64,000 nt of DNA from Paraburkholderia graminis C4D1M (GCF_000172415.1 NZ_ABLD01000013.1:102842-166841), one strand, 5' to 3'. Numbered from the stretch's first letter, positions 17,884-27,590 are shown. Numbers and translations are program-made. The notes: generated by a model not told the origin, from the letters alone.

Positions 17884-19101
17884 ATGACATTCGGCGTTTA
17901 TTCGGAAATCGGCGCGTTGCGCAAGGTAATGGTCTGCCGCCCGGGCCTTGCGCAGTCGCGTTTGACGCCTGCGAATTGCCGCGACTTGCTGTTCGACGAT
18001 GTGCTCTGGGTCTCACAGGCAAAGACAGATCACTACGCGTTTGTAAGCACGATGCAGGAGCACGGCGTCGAAGTGTTCGACATGCACGATCTGCTAGCCG
18101 ACATCCTGCACGGACGAGAGGCGCGCGACTGGGTACTGGAGCGCAAGCTTGCTGTCGGCACCGTCGATGCCGAGCTTGCTTCTCAACTAAAGGTCTGGCT
18201 CGATCAGATGCCGGCCGAGGAACTTGCCGAGCGGCTGATCGGCGGAATTGTGCGCGCGGAATTGCCATTTGATCCTGATGGCCTCCTCGCGCAATGCACG
18301 CCGCCGTCCGGCTTCATTCTTCCTCCGTTGCCCAACACGCTTTTCACGCGCGACAGCAGTTGCTGGATCAACGACGGCCTCGTGCTCGGCTCCATGTATT
18401 GGCCTGCCCGGCGCCAGGAGACGTTGCTGAGCGCGGCGATCTATCGCTTTCACCCGCTCTTCAGCGGCGGCACGCGCATCTGGTGGGGCGGTCCCGACGC
18501 CGACCACGGCGGTGCGACGCTGGAGGGCGGCGACGTCATGCCGCTGTCGCGCGACGTCGTGCTGATCGGCATGGGTGAGCGGACTTCGCCGCAAGGCGTC
18601 GCACAGCTTGCGCGCGCACTGTTCGCCCGCGAATCGGTCAAGCAGGTCATCGCCGCACAACTGCCGCACTCGCGAGGCGCAATGCATCTCGACACGGTAT
18701 TTACATTCTGCGATCGCGACCTCGTGACGATATTTCCGGAAGTCGTCGATGGCATTCGCTGCACGAGCCTGCGCCCTGGCCGACTGCCTGAGCAGCTCGA
18801 CGTGAGGGCCGAGAACGCCCCGTTTCTGGAAGTGGTGTCGAAAGCGCTCGGGCTCGCGACATTGCGCACCGTCGCCACCGGCGGAGACTCGTGGGAGTCC
18901 GAGCGTGAGCAATGGGACGACGGCAACAATGTGATCGCGCTCGCACCGGGCGTGGTCGCTGCCTACAACCGTAATGTGTACACCAACACGCTGCTGCGCA
19001 AAGCGGGCGTGGAAGTCATCACGATTCCAAGTGCCGAACTTGGCCGCGGGCGCGGCGGCGGCCACTGCATGACCTGCCCCATCGAACGCGCCCCCATCTG
19101 A
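17884..19101 (+). CDS. arcA: Arginine deiminase
   Basis: A 405-residue enzyme that turns arginine into citrulline and ammonia. The family signatures are all present: NTLFTRDSS with the substrate Asp, EGGDVM, MHLDTVFTFCD with the catalytic His, and the nucleophile Cys in GGGHCMTCP near the C-terminus. The ATG at 17884 has AAGGAG upstream, 25 bases after arcD. The ammonia released also raises internal pH, which matters under acid stress. Confidence 0.96.
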   Translation: MTFGVYSEIGALRKVMVCRPGLAQSRLTPANCRDLLFDDVLWVSQAKTDHYAFVSTMQEHGVEVFDMHDLLADILHGREARDWVLERKLAVGTVDAELASQLKVWLDQMPAEELAERLIGGIVRAELPFDPDGLLAQCTPPSGFILPPLPNTLFTRDSSCWINDGLVLGSMYWPARRQETLLSAAIYRFHPLFSGGTRIWWGGPDADHGGATLEGGDVMPLSRDVVLIGMGERTSPQGVAQLARALFARESVKQVIAAQLPHSRGAMHLDTVFTFCDRDLVTIFPEVVDGIRCTSLRPGRLPEQLDVRAENAPFLEVVSKALGLATLRTVATGGDSWESEREQWDDGNNVIALAPGVVAAYNRNVYTNTLLRKAGVEVITIPSAELGRGRGGGHCMTCPIERAPI

Positions 19102-19149
19102 CGCAAAGCGCGGCGCCGCATTTCGCGAAACTTTCTGGAGAACTCGCGC

Positions 19150-20148
19150 ATGGCATTCAATCTACGCAATCGCAGCCTGCTGAACATGCAGGACTTCACC
19201 CCACGCGACATCCGTTTCCTGCTCGACCTCTCCGCGGAACTCAAGCGCGCGAAATACGCGGGCAACGAGGTGCCACGGCTGAACGGCAAGAACGTGGCAT
19301 TGATTTTCGAAAAGACCTCGACGCGCACGCGTTGCGCATTCGAGGTTGCGGTTCACGACCAGGGCGGGCACGTCACCTACATCGATTCGTCCAGTTCGCA
19401 GCTCGGCCGCAAGGAATCGCTCAAGGACACCGCACGCGTGCTTGGGCGCCTTTACGACGGCATCGAATACCGCGGCTTTCATCAAGGCGTGGTGGAAGAT
19501 CTCGCGACCTATTCTCATGTACCGGTGTGGAACGGGCTCACCGACGAATTCCACCCGACTCAGGTGCTCGCCGATCTGCTTACCATGCAGGAGTTCGGAG
19601 AAAAGCCGCTTCACGAGCTGTCGTTCTGCTACCTCGGCGATGCGCGCTTCAACATGGGCAATTCTCTGCTGATCGGCGGCGTGCAGATGGGCATGGACGT
19701 GCGCATCGCAGCGCCACGCGACCTATGGCCACACGACGAACTGGTGCAGCAGATGCGGCACCTGGCCGAGCGGACCGGCGCCAACGTGACGATCACGGAC
19801 GACCCGTATGAGGCGGTGAGCGGCGTCGATTTCATCTATACCGACGTTTGGGTGTCGATGGGCGAGCCGGTCGAAGCGTGGGGTCCGCGCATCGATCTGC
19901 TGCTGCCCTACCAGGTCAACGCCAGGCTGATGAAGGCAACGGGCAAGGCGCGCACACGCTTCATGCATTGCCTGCCGGCGTATCACAACCTGGAGACGGA
20001 AACAGGACGCACGATTCACGAGCGCTTTGGCCTGTCCGAACTGGAGGTCAGCGACGAAGTGTTCGAGTCGAACGCATCGATTGTATTTTCGCAAGCCGAA
20101 AACCGCATGCACACCATCAAGGCCGTGCTCGTAGCAACCCTCGCATAA
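19150..20148 (+). CDS. arcB: Ornithine carbamoyltransferase, catabolic
   Basis: A 332-residue enzyme that splits citrulline with phosphate into ornithine and carbamoyl phosphate. The carbamoyl-phosphate loop STRTR (within KTSTRTRCAFE), the HPTQ motif and the HCLPAYH ornithine-binding loop are intact. Its place between arcA and arcC shows the catabolic role rather than arginine synthesis. GGAG stands before the ATG. Confidence 0.95.
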   Translation: MAFNLRNRSLLNMQDFTPRDIRFLLDLSAELKRAKYAGNEVPRLNGKNVALIFEKTSTRTRCAFEVAVHDQGGHVTYIDSSSSQLGRKESLKDTARVLGRLYDGIEYRGFHQGVVEDLATYSHVPVWNGLTDEFHPTQVLADLLTMQEFGEKPLHELSFCYLGDARFNMGNSLLIGGVQMGMDVRIAAPRDLWPHDELVQQMRHLAERTGANVTITDDPYEAVSGVDFIYTDVWVSMGEPVEAWGPRIDLLLPYQVNARLMKATGKARTRFMHCLPAYHNLETETGRTIHERFGLSELEVSDEVFESNASIVFSQAENRMHTIKAVLVATLA

Positions 20149-20157
20149 GGGACACAT

Positions 20158-21066
20158 ATGCGCATTCTGATAGCGCTGGGCGGCAACGCGCTGCTTCGCC
20201 GCGGCGAACCTATGACCATGGCGCATCAAATCGCCAATATTCGCCGTGCAGCAACGCAGATCGCAAAGCTCGCGGATCACAACCAGCTGGTCGTCGCCCA
20301 CGGCAACGGTCCCCAGGTCGGACTGCTTGCGATGCAGGCAGCCGCAGGCGGTGCGCAGGACGTAGCGCCGCTCGACGTGCTCGATGCCGAGTCGGAAGGC
20401 ATGATCGGCTATCTGCTCGAGCAGGAACTGGCGAATGCATTACCTGCTTCACGGCAGGTCGCCACGCTGCTGACGCGCGTCGAAGTGGATGCTCACGACG
20501 CCGCGTTTGCTCATCCGACCAAGCCGATCGGGCCCGTCTATACGCAGGCGCAAGCGCAAGTGCTGGCACAGCGCAACGGCTGGCGCATCGCCGCGGACGG
20601 CGACGGCTTCAGACGCGTGGTGGCTTCGCCTAAACCCAAACATATCGAAGCATTGAAGCCGGTGCAGTGGCTTCTCGAACACGATGTCATCGTCATTGCA
20701 GCCGGCGGCGGCGGCATCCCGGTAACCCTTGCCGAAGACGGACGGACCAGAAGCGGAGTCGAAGCGGTAATCGACAAGGACCTGTGCAGCGCGTTACTGG
20801 CCGCCCAGCTGGATGCCGATGTGCTGTTGATCGCAACAGACGTGGAGACCGTCTACGCAGATTGGCATACACCGCGCGAGCGCGCGCTGCGCAACATCAC
20901 GGTCGCCGAGCTACGGACTTTCGAATTTCCCGCGGGTTCGATGGGCCCCAAGGTCGATGCCGCGTGCGATTTTGTCACCCGGATGGGAAAACGCGCGGTG
21001 ATCGGCTCGCTCGAACACATCGAGGCCATGGCAGCCGGAACAGCGGGCACTCAGGTCACGCGGTGA
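20158..21066 (+). CDS. arcC: Carbamate kinase
   Basis: A 302-residue amino-acid-kinase family enzyme that makes ATP from carbamoyl phosphate and ADP, the energy-yielding step of the arginine deiminase pathway. Motifs include ILIALGGNALLRRG at the N-terminus, VVAHGNGPQVGLL, and IAAGGGGIPV. It starts nine bases after arcB and closes the operon. The ATP formed could feed the divergent N-ATPase. Confidence 0.95.
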   Translation: MRILIALGGNALLRRGEPMTMAHQIANIRRAATQIAKLADHNQLVVAHGNGPQVGLLAMQAAAGGAQDVAPLDVLDAESEGMIGYLLEQELANALPASRQVATLLTRVEVDAHDAAFAHPTKPIGPVYTQAQAQVLAQRNGWRIAADGDGFRRVVASPKPKHIEALKPVQWLLEHDVIVIAAGGGGIPVTLAEDGRTRSGVEAVIDKDLCSALLAAQLDADVLLIATDVETVYADWHTPRERALRNITVAELRTFEFPAGSMGPKVDAACDFVTRMGKRAVIGSLEHIEAMAAGTAGTQVTR

Positions 21067-21071
21067 GTTCC

Positions 21072-21088
21072 GTCCGGGGGGGGCGGAC
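21072..21088 (+). terminator. Possible hairpin after arcC
   Basis: GTCCG and CGGAC form a five-base stem around a G-run, five bases after the arcC stop. There is no clear T-run, so termination strength is doubtful. Confidence 0.3.
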
Positions 21089-21222
21089 CAGCCGGGAACC
21101 TGCACGGCCGCCTTTCTTTCGCGCGACGTCGGCGGCTATGGCGCGGGCAGCGGCGGCCCCGCATGCCCGGCCAGGGGCACAACCCCCTTCTCCACGATGC
21201 CTCCGAGCCCGCATGCCGCCGG

Positions 21223-21880
21223 CTAGACGCCGGGCATCATCTGATACGGCTCGGTATGATCTTCCACACGTTTGACACCGGGCACGTTTTGCGCCGCCAC
21301 GCGAACGGCATCCACCGCTTCCGCCGACTGGAAGACGCCCGATAGATGCACGACGCCGTCTGTCACCACCATGTTGCGACCGGCAAAGCTCCATTTGCGC
21401 CCCGACAGCTCGCCCATCAGGACGGTGCGGATTTCGGCGTCCGAGAGCGTGGCGTCCGACACGGGTTCATCCGGCAAGCTCGCGAGCGCCTGCACGAGAT
21501 TGGCACGACTAACAATGCCGATCACCCGTCCGCCTTCTGTTACGGGCACGCGTTTGATGTGCCGCACCTCGAGAATGCCGGCAACTTCGCCGAGCGGCGT
21601 GTCGGGCCGCACGGTCTCCACATCGGCTGTCATCACGTCGCTCACCTTCGCCGCATGGGTCTTGACGTAATCGCGCGCCTCGTGACTCGCGGACCAGAAA
21701 CGAGCCACGACGCGCGCTTGCGCTCGTCCGTTCCGATCTCGCTGCGGCCAAGCAGGTCGCCTTCGCTGATCAGGCCGGCGATGCGGCCGTCCGTATCCAG
21801 CACCGGCGCGCCGCTGATGCCGTTGTCGGAAAATAATCTAGCGAAATGACGCTGGTGGTCATGACATCGGATGCGCGCAT
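21223..21880 (-). pseudogene. CBS-CBS-BON domain protein, frameshifted
   Basis: A start at 21880 has a strong AGGAGG site and reads MRASDVMTTSVIS, the normal beginning of this family. Then about fifteen residues are missing and the frame changes to SDNGISGAPVLDTDGRIAG. It changes again near 21710 before continuing as ARFWSASHEARDYVKTHAA, a second CBS domain (VSDVMTADVETV) and a C-terminal BON domain. CBS pairs bind adenine nucleotides; BON domains bind membranes. The 3' half (21223-21708, 161 residues) is open and could be made separately. Confidence 0.75.
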
Positions 21881-22053
21881 GGTGAGCCTCCTGAAAATTG
21901 AGTCGTTGAATTGAGGGCCGAGCCGACGCGTATCTGAGTCGGCGGACGCGAAGAACTCTCGTGCCATTTCAGATTAGGCCTGCACGGCGCCCCTCCGTTT
22001 GACGTTGATCATCCGGGAGAGGCTCGCGTGCAGCGGCGCCTCTTCATGGTTGA

Positions 22054-22067
22054 ATGACTCAGGTCAA
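22054..22067 (+). promoter_or_regulatory. FNR/ANR box upstream of alcohol dehydrogenase
   Basis: ATGACTCAGGTCAA fits the FNR palindrome with one mismatch. Its centre is 67 bases before the ATG at 22128, the same spacing as at arcD. Confidence 0.72.
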
Positions 22068-22127
22068 TTTCGTCGAGTGCATGAAGCCGATACTGGTGGC
22101 CACATCACCATCGTGAGGAGAAAGTTC

Positions 22128-23153
22128 ATGGCCCAATTGATGAAAGCCGCTGTCGTACATGAATTCGGCGCACCGCTGCGCATCGAAGAAATCGCCATAC
22201 CGAAGCCTGGATGCGGACAGATTCTCGTCAATGTAAAGGCTTCGGGTGTCTGCCATACGGACCTTCACGCCGCCGACGGCGACTGGCCGGTCAAACCGGC
22301 ATTGCCGTTCATTCCTGGCCACGAAGGCGTCGGGTATGTCGCCGCCGTCGGCGATGGTGTCACGCATGTGAAAGAAGGCGATCGCGTCGGCGTGCCATGG
22401 CTCTACACCGCGTGCGGACACTGCGAGCATTGCCTCGGCGGATGGGAAACGCTGTGCCACGAGCAACAGAACACGGGCTACTCCGTCAACGGCGCTTACG
22501 CCGAGTATGTACTGGCCGATCCGAACTATGTCGGGCATCTGCCCGCGTCCGTCGCGTTTGAAGACATCGCACCGATCCTCTGTGCCGGAGTCACGGTGTA
22601 CAAAGGCATTCGCATGACCGACACGCGGCCCGGCCAATGGATCACCATCTCCGGAATCGGAGGACTCGGCCATGTTGCGGTTCAATACGCGATGGCGATG
22701 GGTCTGCGCGTGGCGGCCGTCGACATCACAGACGACAAGCTGGCTCTCGCGCGGGAGCTCGGCGCGGAGCTCGCGTTCAACGCGCTCGAATGCGACCCTG
22801 CCGCGGCAATCCAGAAGGAAATTGGCGGGACGCACGGCGTGCTCGTGACCGCCGTCTCACGCAGCGCTTTTGCACAGGCGCTCGGCATGGTGCGCCGTGG
22901 CGGCACTGTGGCGCTGAACGGATTGCCACCGGGCGATTTTCCCCTGCCGATCTTTTCCACGGTACTCAACGGCATCACCGTGCGTGGCTCGATTGTCGGC
23001 ACCCGTAGGGACTTGCAGGAATCGCTCGACTTCGCCGCGCAAGGTCGCGTCCGCGCGCGGATTCACCTCGACCGGCTGGAGAACATCAATCATGTTTTTA
23101 CAGCGCTGAGGAGCGGCCAGGTAGATGGGCGAATCGTGCTGAAGTTTGACTGA
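22128..23153 (+). CDS. adhP: Zinc alcohol dehydrogenase, AdhP type
   Basis: A 341-residue NAD-dependent zinc dehydrogenase that would reduce acetaldehyde to ethanol in fermentation. Catalytic zinc ligands lie in SGVCHTDLH (Cys42) and GHEGVG; the structural zinc site is CGHCEHCLGGWETLC. The Rossmann loop is GIGGLGHVAVQYA. The ATG at 22128 has GAGGAG upstream. The upstream FNR box fits induction when oxygen is low. Confidence 0.94.
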   Translation: MAQLMKAAVVHEFGAPLRIEEIAIPKPGCGQILVNVKASGVCHTDLHAADGDWPVKPALPFIPGHEGVGYVAAVGDGVTHVKEGDRVGVPWLYTACGHCEHCLGGWETLCHEQQNTGYSVNGAYAEYVLADPNYVGHLPASVAFEDIAPILCAGVTVYKGIRMTDTRPGQWITISGIGGLGHVAVQYAMAMGLRVAAVDITDDKLALARELGAELAFNALECDPAAAIQKEIGGTHGVLVTAVSRSAFAQALGMVRRGGTVALNGLPPGDFPLPIFSTVLNGITVRGSIVGTRRDLQESLDFAAQGRVRARIHLDRLENINHVFTALRSGQVDGRIVLKFD

Positions 23154-23224
23154 ACGGCGCCCTGGCCGAGTGCGAAACTGAACCTGACGGGCGGCCGCGG
23201 TGAACCTCACTGCGGCCCGGCCAG

Positions 23225-23473
23225 TCAACCGCCAGCGGGGACGGAAAGCGTATTCGAGATCTTGAGCCGGACCCAGTCCATTCCCTCGCTCAGGCCCGCG
23301 AGTATCGCTTCGCGCTCCGTCGGAAAGATGCTGCTGTGCATGAACTCGTGTTTGAACAGGCCTTGCGGCGTGTGGTGACTAAGCTGAATCGAGCAGTCGT
23401 ATCCGCCCGGCGTGCGATGTGTGGTTGCGGCAACTGACCAGTCGCCGTCGCCCACCTTGCCCGAAATCGTCAT
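23225..23473 (-). CDS. Conserved hypothetical small protein
   Basis: An 82-residue protein from ATG 23473, which has GAGGAG upstream; a longer frame to 23533 lacks such a site. It contains YDCSIQLSHHTPQGLFKHEF and a C-terminal SEGMDWVRLKIS. I do not recognise a domain with certainty; it looks like a soluble stress protein common in Burkholderia. It is the last gene of an apparent hsp20-BON operon, so it is likely under the FNR box at 24874. Confidence 0.7.
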   Translation of the reverse strand: MTISGKVGDGDWSVAATTHRTPGGYDCSIQLSHHTPQGLFKHEFMHSSIFPTEREAILAGLSEGMDWVRLKISNTLSVPAGG

Positions 23474-23563
23474 GAATCGCTCCTCGTTGCCCGGAATTTT
23501 GTGAGTCAGGCGGGCCAGCGCGTTGAGCCGCACCGGCCCTGTGCTTAAGCAGACGGATGATGC

Positions 23564-24214
23564 CTATGCCACCGTCAGGTTGTCGACGACTGCATGCACG
23601 CCCGGCGCTGCCCACGCAGCACCGCGCACGGCGGAGCGCTCGCCTGCCGAACCGACCCTGCCCGTCAGCGTCACCGTCCCCTCGTGCACCCTGACTTCGA
23701 TGTGCTTCGCCTCGCGCTCGGCGTGACGCTGCAACGCCTTGCCGATCTGCTCGCCGATATCCTGCGCGGCGGCCTTGCCGCCGATGCGGATGAGGTTTGA
23801 AACGCCCATCACGCCGCGCATGTGCGAAATGGTGCGAGTGGCGACATGACTCTGAAACGCCCGGTCTACCTCGCCGCGTAGCGTCACCCAGCCTTTCTCG
23901 ACCTGTACCTTGACCGCCTCTTCGCTCAGGCCGACCGTCCAGCGCATCATCGAGCGAACCGCGTTGGCAATGTCCTCGTCCGTCCGCACGTCCGAGTGCG
24001 GCAAGCGAATATTCATCTCGACGACCACGGCTTTTACGCCGGCTACACGCTGCGCGGCTTTTTCGGCCGCGAGTTTTGCCGCATAACTGGCTGGATGACC
24101 CGACAGCGTCACGACGCGCTCGTGTACTTCGACGCCGATGTCCGTGATCTCGACTGCCGGATCCCAGGCCAATTCCTCCTCGACCTGGCGTTTCAATTCG
24201 AAGTCCGACTTCAT
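23564..24214 (-). CDS. Three-BON-domain protein (OsmY-like)
   Basis: A 216-residue protein made of three BON repeats: about 5-70 (VHERVVTLSGHPASYAAK), 78-145 (VEKGWVTLRGEVDRAFQ) and 150-216 (VHEGTVTLTGRVGSAGE). BON domains bind phospholipid surfaces. There is no signal peptide, so the protein is probably cytoplasmic. It begins 18 bases after the Hsp20 gene and is probably in the same operon. Confidence 0.9.
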   Translation of the reverse strand: MKSDFELKRQVEEELAWDPAVEITDIGVEVHERVVTLSGHPASYAAKLAAEKAAQRVAGVKAVVVEMNIRLPHSDVRTDEDIANAVRSMMRWTVGLSEEAVKVQVEKGWVTLRGEVDRAFQSHVATRTISHMRGVMGVSNLIRIGGKAAAQDIGEQIGKALQRHAEREAKHIEVRVHEGTVTLTGRVGSAGERSAVRGAAWAAPGVHAVVDNLTVA

Positions 24215-24232
24215 TGCAAGCTCCTTGTTGAT

Positions 24233-24689
24233 CTAACGCCGCGCTTGTCGCCGCGCGCGCAATGCTGCCGCGAGCACTGCGACATCGGGGCCGGTTGATT
24301 TACTTCGATTGACCTGCACACGGTTGCGCTCGGACGGCGCCCTCTTCGGCAGCGTGAGCGAGAGCACACCATCCTTGTATTCCGCCGCAGCGGACCCTTC
24401 GTCGACTTCGCTTGCAAGCGAAAAAGCACGGCTGACTGCGCCCGCGTATCGCTCGCGGCGAATCACCCGTTCGACCTTTGCGCTGATAGAAACGAGGTTG
24501 CCATCGATCTTCACGCCGATATCTTTCTTGTCGACTCCCGGCAATTCCGCCTTCACGGTGTATCCGCTGTCGCTCCCGGTTACGTCGACCTTCATATCGG
24601 CAAGCGGCTCGCAGGGGACGGAACAGCCCCTGAAAAAGTTCCGACATGGGTTCGAGCGGAAATGGATCAAATCGTGTCAAGTTGCTCAT
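24233..24689 (-). pseudogene. Hsp20-type small heat-shock protein, frameshifted
   Basis: Translation from ATG 24689 gives MSNLTRFDPFPLEPMSELF and QGLFR, the normal N-terminus of this Hsp20 group. Near 24620 the frame shifts in a CCCC run, and the alpha-crystallin domain continues in another frame (ADMKVDVTGSDSGYTVKAEL, then GVLSLTLPK). Compared with relatives, about eight residues before VIRRERY are also absent. A one-base assembly error would restore the gene. The FNR box at 24874-24887 lies about 190 bases upstream. Confidence 0.78.
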
Positions 24690-24873
24690 CGTCGTGCCCC
24701 TGGCCTGGTGAATGACATAACGACAAAAGGCCGGACTGCGCGTATCGCGTACACCCAAGGTGCGGGCAGCGACGGCGCGTTGCAATGTGTCCGGTACACC
24801 GCATTCGCTTAGCTCCGGCTGCAGTATTGGGCACGCTGCATAAAGGACTTTAGGCTCTGCCATGGGACACTGA

Positions 24874-24887
24874 TTGACTTGTGTCAA
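24874..24887 (-). promoter_or_regulatory. FNR/ANR box upstream of hsp20 operon
   Basis: TTGACTTGTGTCAA, a perfect TTGAC-N4-GTCAA palindrome in the gap between phaB and hsp20 (both minus strand). It should serve hsp20, the BON gene and the small gene behind them. Confidence 0.75.
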
Positions 24888-24972
24888 GCGAGCCGCAAGG
24901 CAAGTTCATCGCGGCGCGTGCGTCGGAAGCGGCCGCCGTATCCCCGAAAGTGCTGGCAACCTGACGAATGAT

Positions 24973-25719
24973 TCATCGCATATGCATGCCGCCGTTGATC
25001 GCGAAATCGGCACCCGTGACGAACCCCGCGTCGTCCGAACAGATAAATGCCACCAGCGCCGCGACTTCGTCCGGTTGCCCAAGACGGCCTATGGGGATCT
25101 GCGGCAAAATTCTGGCTTCCATCACATCGACGGGCACGGCCGCGGTCATTGCGGTGGCGAGGTAGCCGGGCGACACCGTGTTGACGGTAACGCCGTGGCG
25201 CGCTGTCTCCAGTGCGAGCGACATCGTGAAGCCGTGAATGCCCGCCTTCGCTGCCGCGTAATTGGTTTGGCCGAACGCGCCCCGCGCGCCGTTGACCGAA
25301 CTGACGTTTACGATTCGCCCGAACTTCTGCTTGACCATTCCGCCGAGCAGCGGCTTGGTCATGTTGAACATGGAGTCGAGATCGGTGCGCAGCACCTTGT
25401 CCCAATCTTCCTTCGTCATCTTCGCAAAGCTCGAATCGCGGGTGATACCTGCGTTATTCACGAGAACGTCCACCGTGCCGAAATCTGCGAGCACCCGCTC
25501 GGCGCAGCGCGCGCACGAGTCGAAGCTGGACACGTCGGCCTCGTAAGCCACGAAGCGACGGCCCGCCTCGCGTTCGCGCGTAAGCCAGGTGGCGACGTGG
25601 TCGTTTCGTTGCGAATGCGACATGGCGACGACCATGCCTGCATCCTCGAGACGCCGGCTGATGGCGGCGCCCAGCCCGCCCATACCGCCAGTAACAAAAG
25701 CAACACGCTTAGCCGGCAT
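24973..25719 (-). CDS. phaB: Acetoacetyl-CoA reductase
   Basis: A 248-residue short-chain dehydrogenase with the glycine motif TGGMGGLGAAI, NNAG, catalytic Ser in NVSSVNG and Tyr/Lys in YAAAKAG. The GAFGQTNYAAAKAG segment and overall length are typical of PhaB, which makes (R)-3-hydroxybutyryl-CoA for PHB with NADPH. As a hydride sink it would help rebalance redox state when respiration stops. A GAGGGAA site lies before the ATG; an FNR box of perfect consensus lies about 140 bases upstream. Confidence 0.92.
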   Translation of the reverse strand: MPAKRVAFVTGGMGGLGAAISRRLEDAGMVVAMSHSQRNDHVATWLTREREAGRRFVAYEADVSSFDSCARCAERVLADFGTVDVLVNNAGITRDSSFAKMTKEDWDKVLRTDLDSMFNMTKPLLGGMVKQKFGRIVNVSSVNGARGAFGQTNYAAAKAGIHGFTMSLALETARHGVTVNTVSPGYLATAMTAAVPVDVMEARILPQIPIGRLGQPDEVAALVAFICSDDAGFVTGADFAINGGMHMR

Positions 25720-25854
25720 GATGTTTCCCTCGTTGTGATGCCATGGTCAACCTCCTGACGTAATGAAGCGCCGGGCGCGGATTCGGCGACAAACTGTAGC
25801 GAACGCGTGCGCGGCAACGCTGGTTCCAATGTAGGCGCGGTCGCCGGCAGCCGG

Positions 25855-25868
25855 TTGATATGCATCAA
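25855..25868. promoter_or_regulatory. FNR/ANR box between phaB and PAS kinase
   Basis: TTGATATGCATCAA is an exact match to TTGAT-N4-ATCAA. It lies 136 bases before phaB and 150 bases before the divergent kinase gene, so it could control either or both. Confidence 0.8.
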
Positions 25869-26018
25869 TCAAGACGCCGCTGACGCGCGGGATAGGGGCT
25901 GGCTGTAGACGGGAGCAAACGGAGCAAGCGGCGTAACCTGACTGTTCCGCCTTTTGCAGCACATCACCTACGGTTCGGTGACGTTCGCCATTCGCCGCGT
26001 TTATTGGAGGAAGGACCA

Positions 26019-27116
26019 GTGATTCTTGACTGGAACAGTGGAAAGTTCGGCTTCAATGCGGCCAATGATTCGGACGTACCGGTCGAGGACCGCTATCAGT
26101 TGTTGATCGACGCCGTCCCGGACTATGCGATTTTCATGCTCGACGACGCAGGGCGCGTGGCGAGCTGGAATAGCGGCGTACAAAAGATCAAAGGCTATAC
26201 ACCCGAAGAGATAATCGGACGGCACTTCTCGATCTTCTATACCCCCGAAGACGTTGCCGCCGACAAACCGGGACGTGAACTCGCGCTCGCTACCGCCCCG
26301 GGCCGTGCTGAAGACCGCGGGTGGCGGGTGCGCCGCGACGGCTCCCGATTCTGGGCGGACGTCACAATCACGGCCGTATACGATTCTTCTGGCGCGCTGG
26401 TCGGTTTCGCGAAAATCACACGCGACATGACCGAACGTATGCGCCTCGCCGAACTGGAGCACGCAAACGAGCTTTCCACGCAAATGCAGGCTGCACGCGA
26501 GGACGAGCAAAGGCGCATTGCGCGTGAACTGCACGACGACCTCGGCCAGCAGCTTACCGCGCTCAAAATGGGCGTCGCCGCGCTGGAGCAACAGATAGTG
26601 CCCGGCGCAACGAATGCACCGCAACGGCAGATCGACAACATGTTGGCCTCGCTCAGACGTATCGCAGCCGATCTCCGGCCACCGATGCTCGATGACCTCG
26701 GCCTTGGCGCCGCTCTCGAATGGCTGACCGACGATTTCACCCAGCGCTTTCATGTGAAAGTCGCCCTGCGCCTCGCCGTCGACGATTCGGCCGTGACGCC
26801 GTTTGCGTCGGCCACCATCTATCGCATCGTGCAGGAAGCGCTAACCAACGTGGCGCGACATGCGCAGGCAAGCGAAGTGACCATCGACATGTCGAACGAC
26901 GCGCATGGCTGGAGGCTAGGCATCGAGGACAATGGCCGCGGAACCCTCGTGGAAGAAGCTTGCGCACCCGGCTCCCTTGGTCTGCTGGGGATGCGCGAGC
27001 GCGTGCGTCAACTGCGTGGCACGCTCACGATCGACAGCGCGCCTGGCATGGGCTTCAGGATCGTCGCGCACATACCGCTCGGTGGGATTCGGCTGGCGGC
27101 GACGTCGCCCGATTGA
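26019..27116 (+). CDS. PAS-domain histidine kinase (HisKA_3, NarX/FixL-like)
   Basis: A 365-residue cytoplasmic sensor. The N-terminal PAS domain (about 25-140) has FMLDDAGRVASWNSG, GYTPEEIIGRHFSIFYTPED and GSRFWADVTITAVYD, like oxygen- or redox-sensing PAS domains of the FixL class. The kinase core is HisKA_3 with the phosphoacceptor His in RRIARELHDDLGQQL, followed by an ATPase domain (IEDNGRG, LLGMRERV). GTG 26019 has GGAGGAAGG just upstream. No regulator is adjacent; the NarL-type regulator at 54157 is a possible partner. Confidence 0.9.
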   Translation: MILDWNSGKFGFNAANDSDVPVEDRYQLLIDAVPDYAIFMLDDAGRVASWNSGVQKIKGYTPEEIIGRHFSIFYTPEDVAADKPGRELALATAPGRAEDRGWRVRRDGSRFWADVTITAVYDSSGALVGFAKITRDMTERMRLAELEHANELSTQMQAAREDEQRRIARELHDDLGQQLTALKMGVAALEQQIVPGATNAPQRQIDNMLASLRRIAADLRPPMLDDLGLGAALEWLTDDFTQRFHVKVALRLAVDDSAVTPFASATIYRIVQEALTNVARHAQASEVTIDMSNDAHGWRLGIEDNGRGTLVEEACAPGSLGLLGMRERVRQLRGTLTIDSAPGMGFRIVAHIPLGGIRLAATSPD

Positions 27117-27137
27117 CTGACGCTGTGCAAGTTCACG

Positions 27138-27590
27138 TCAAGGTCGTGACGAAGCGCCGATGAACGCGCGAAAGCCGGTTTCGACAGCGCGAATCTGTTC
27201 AGCGCAGGTTCTATACAGCAAGCCCGGTGCGCCGTCCGCGCGATACATGCCGCGGCACATGCCTCTGATCTGGATGGTCGAGACGCCGCTGCCGCCGGTC
27301 GTTCGCGTCGCCCACACATAGACGGCGCCGAACATGTGCGGCTCCGCCGTTTCGATCTTCGAGTCATCGGAACGGCGGATCGGCGTCGCAGAGCGTTGCG
27401 TGACATATTTTTCGGTGCGCCGCCACAAGCGCTCGCAGTCGGCCTGGGTCGGGCAATCGACGCGCGCCGACTCGCGCGCGTTTCCGAGTGCGATTTCGAT
27501 GTCGCGGTATGCCGCAGAGGACCCTTGCATACTGCAGCCCACCAACATGATGATCAGCGGCGCAGTAACCGGCATCCATACCTTCTTCAT
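27138..27590 (-). CDS. Putative lipoprotein of unknown function
   Basis: A 150-residue protein with a lipoprotein signal, MKKVWMPVTAPLIIM followed by the lipobox LVGC. The mature part has scattered cysteines (DCPTQADCERL, RGMCRGMY, RTCAEQI) and no domain I recognise. GGGGTAG stands before ATG 27590. It is convergent with the kinase gene, ending 21 bases from it. Confidence 0.65.
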   Translation of the reverse strand: MKKVWMPVTAPLIIMLVGCSMQGSSAAYRDIEIALGNARESARVDCPTQADCERLWRRTEKYVTQRSATPIRRSDDSKIETAEPHMFGAVYVWATRTTGGSGVSTIQIRGMCRGMYRADGAPGLLYRTCAEQIRAVETGFRAFIGASSRP

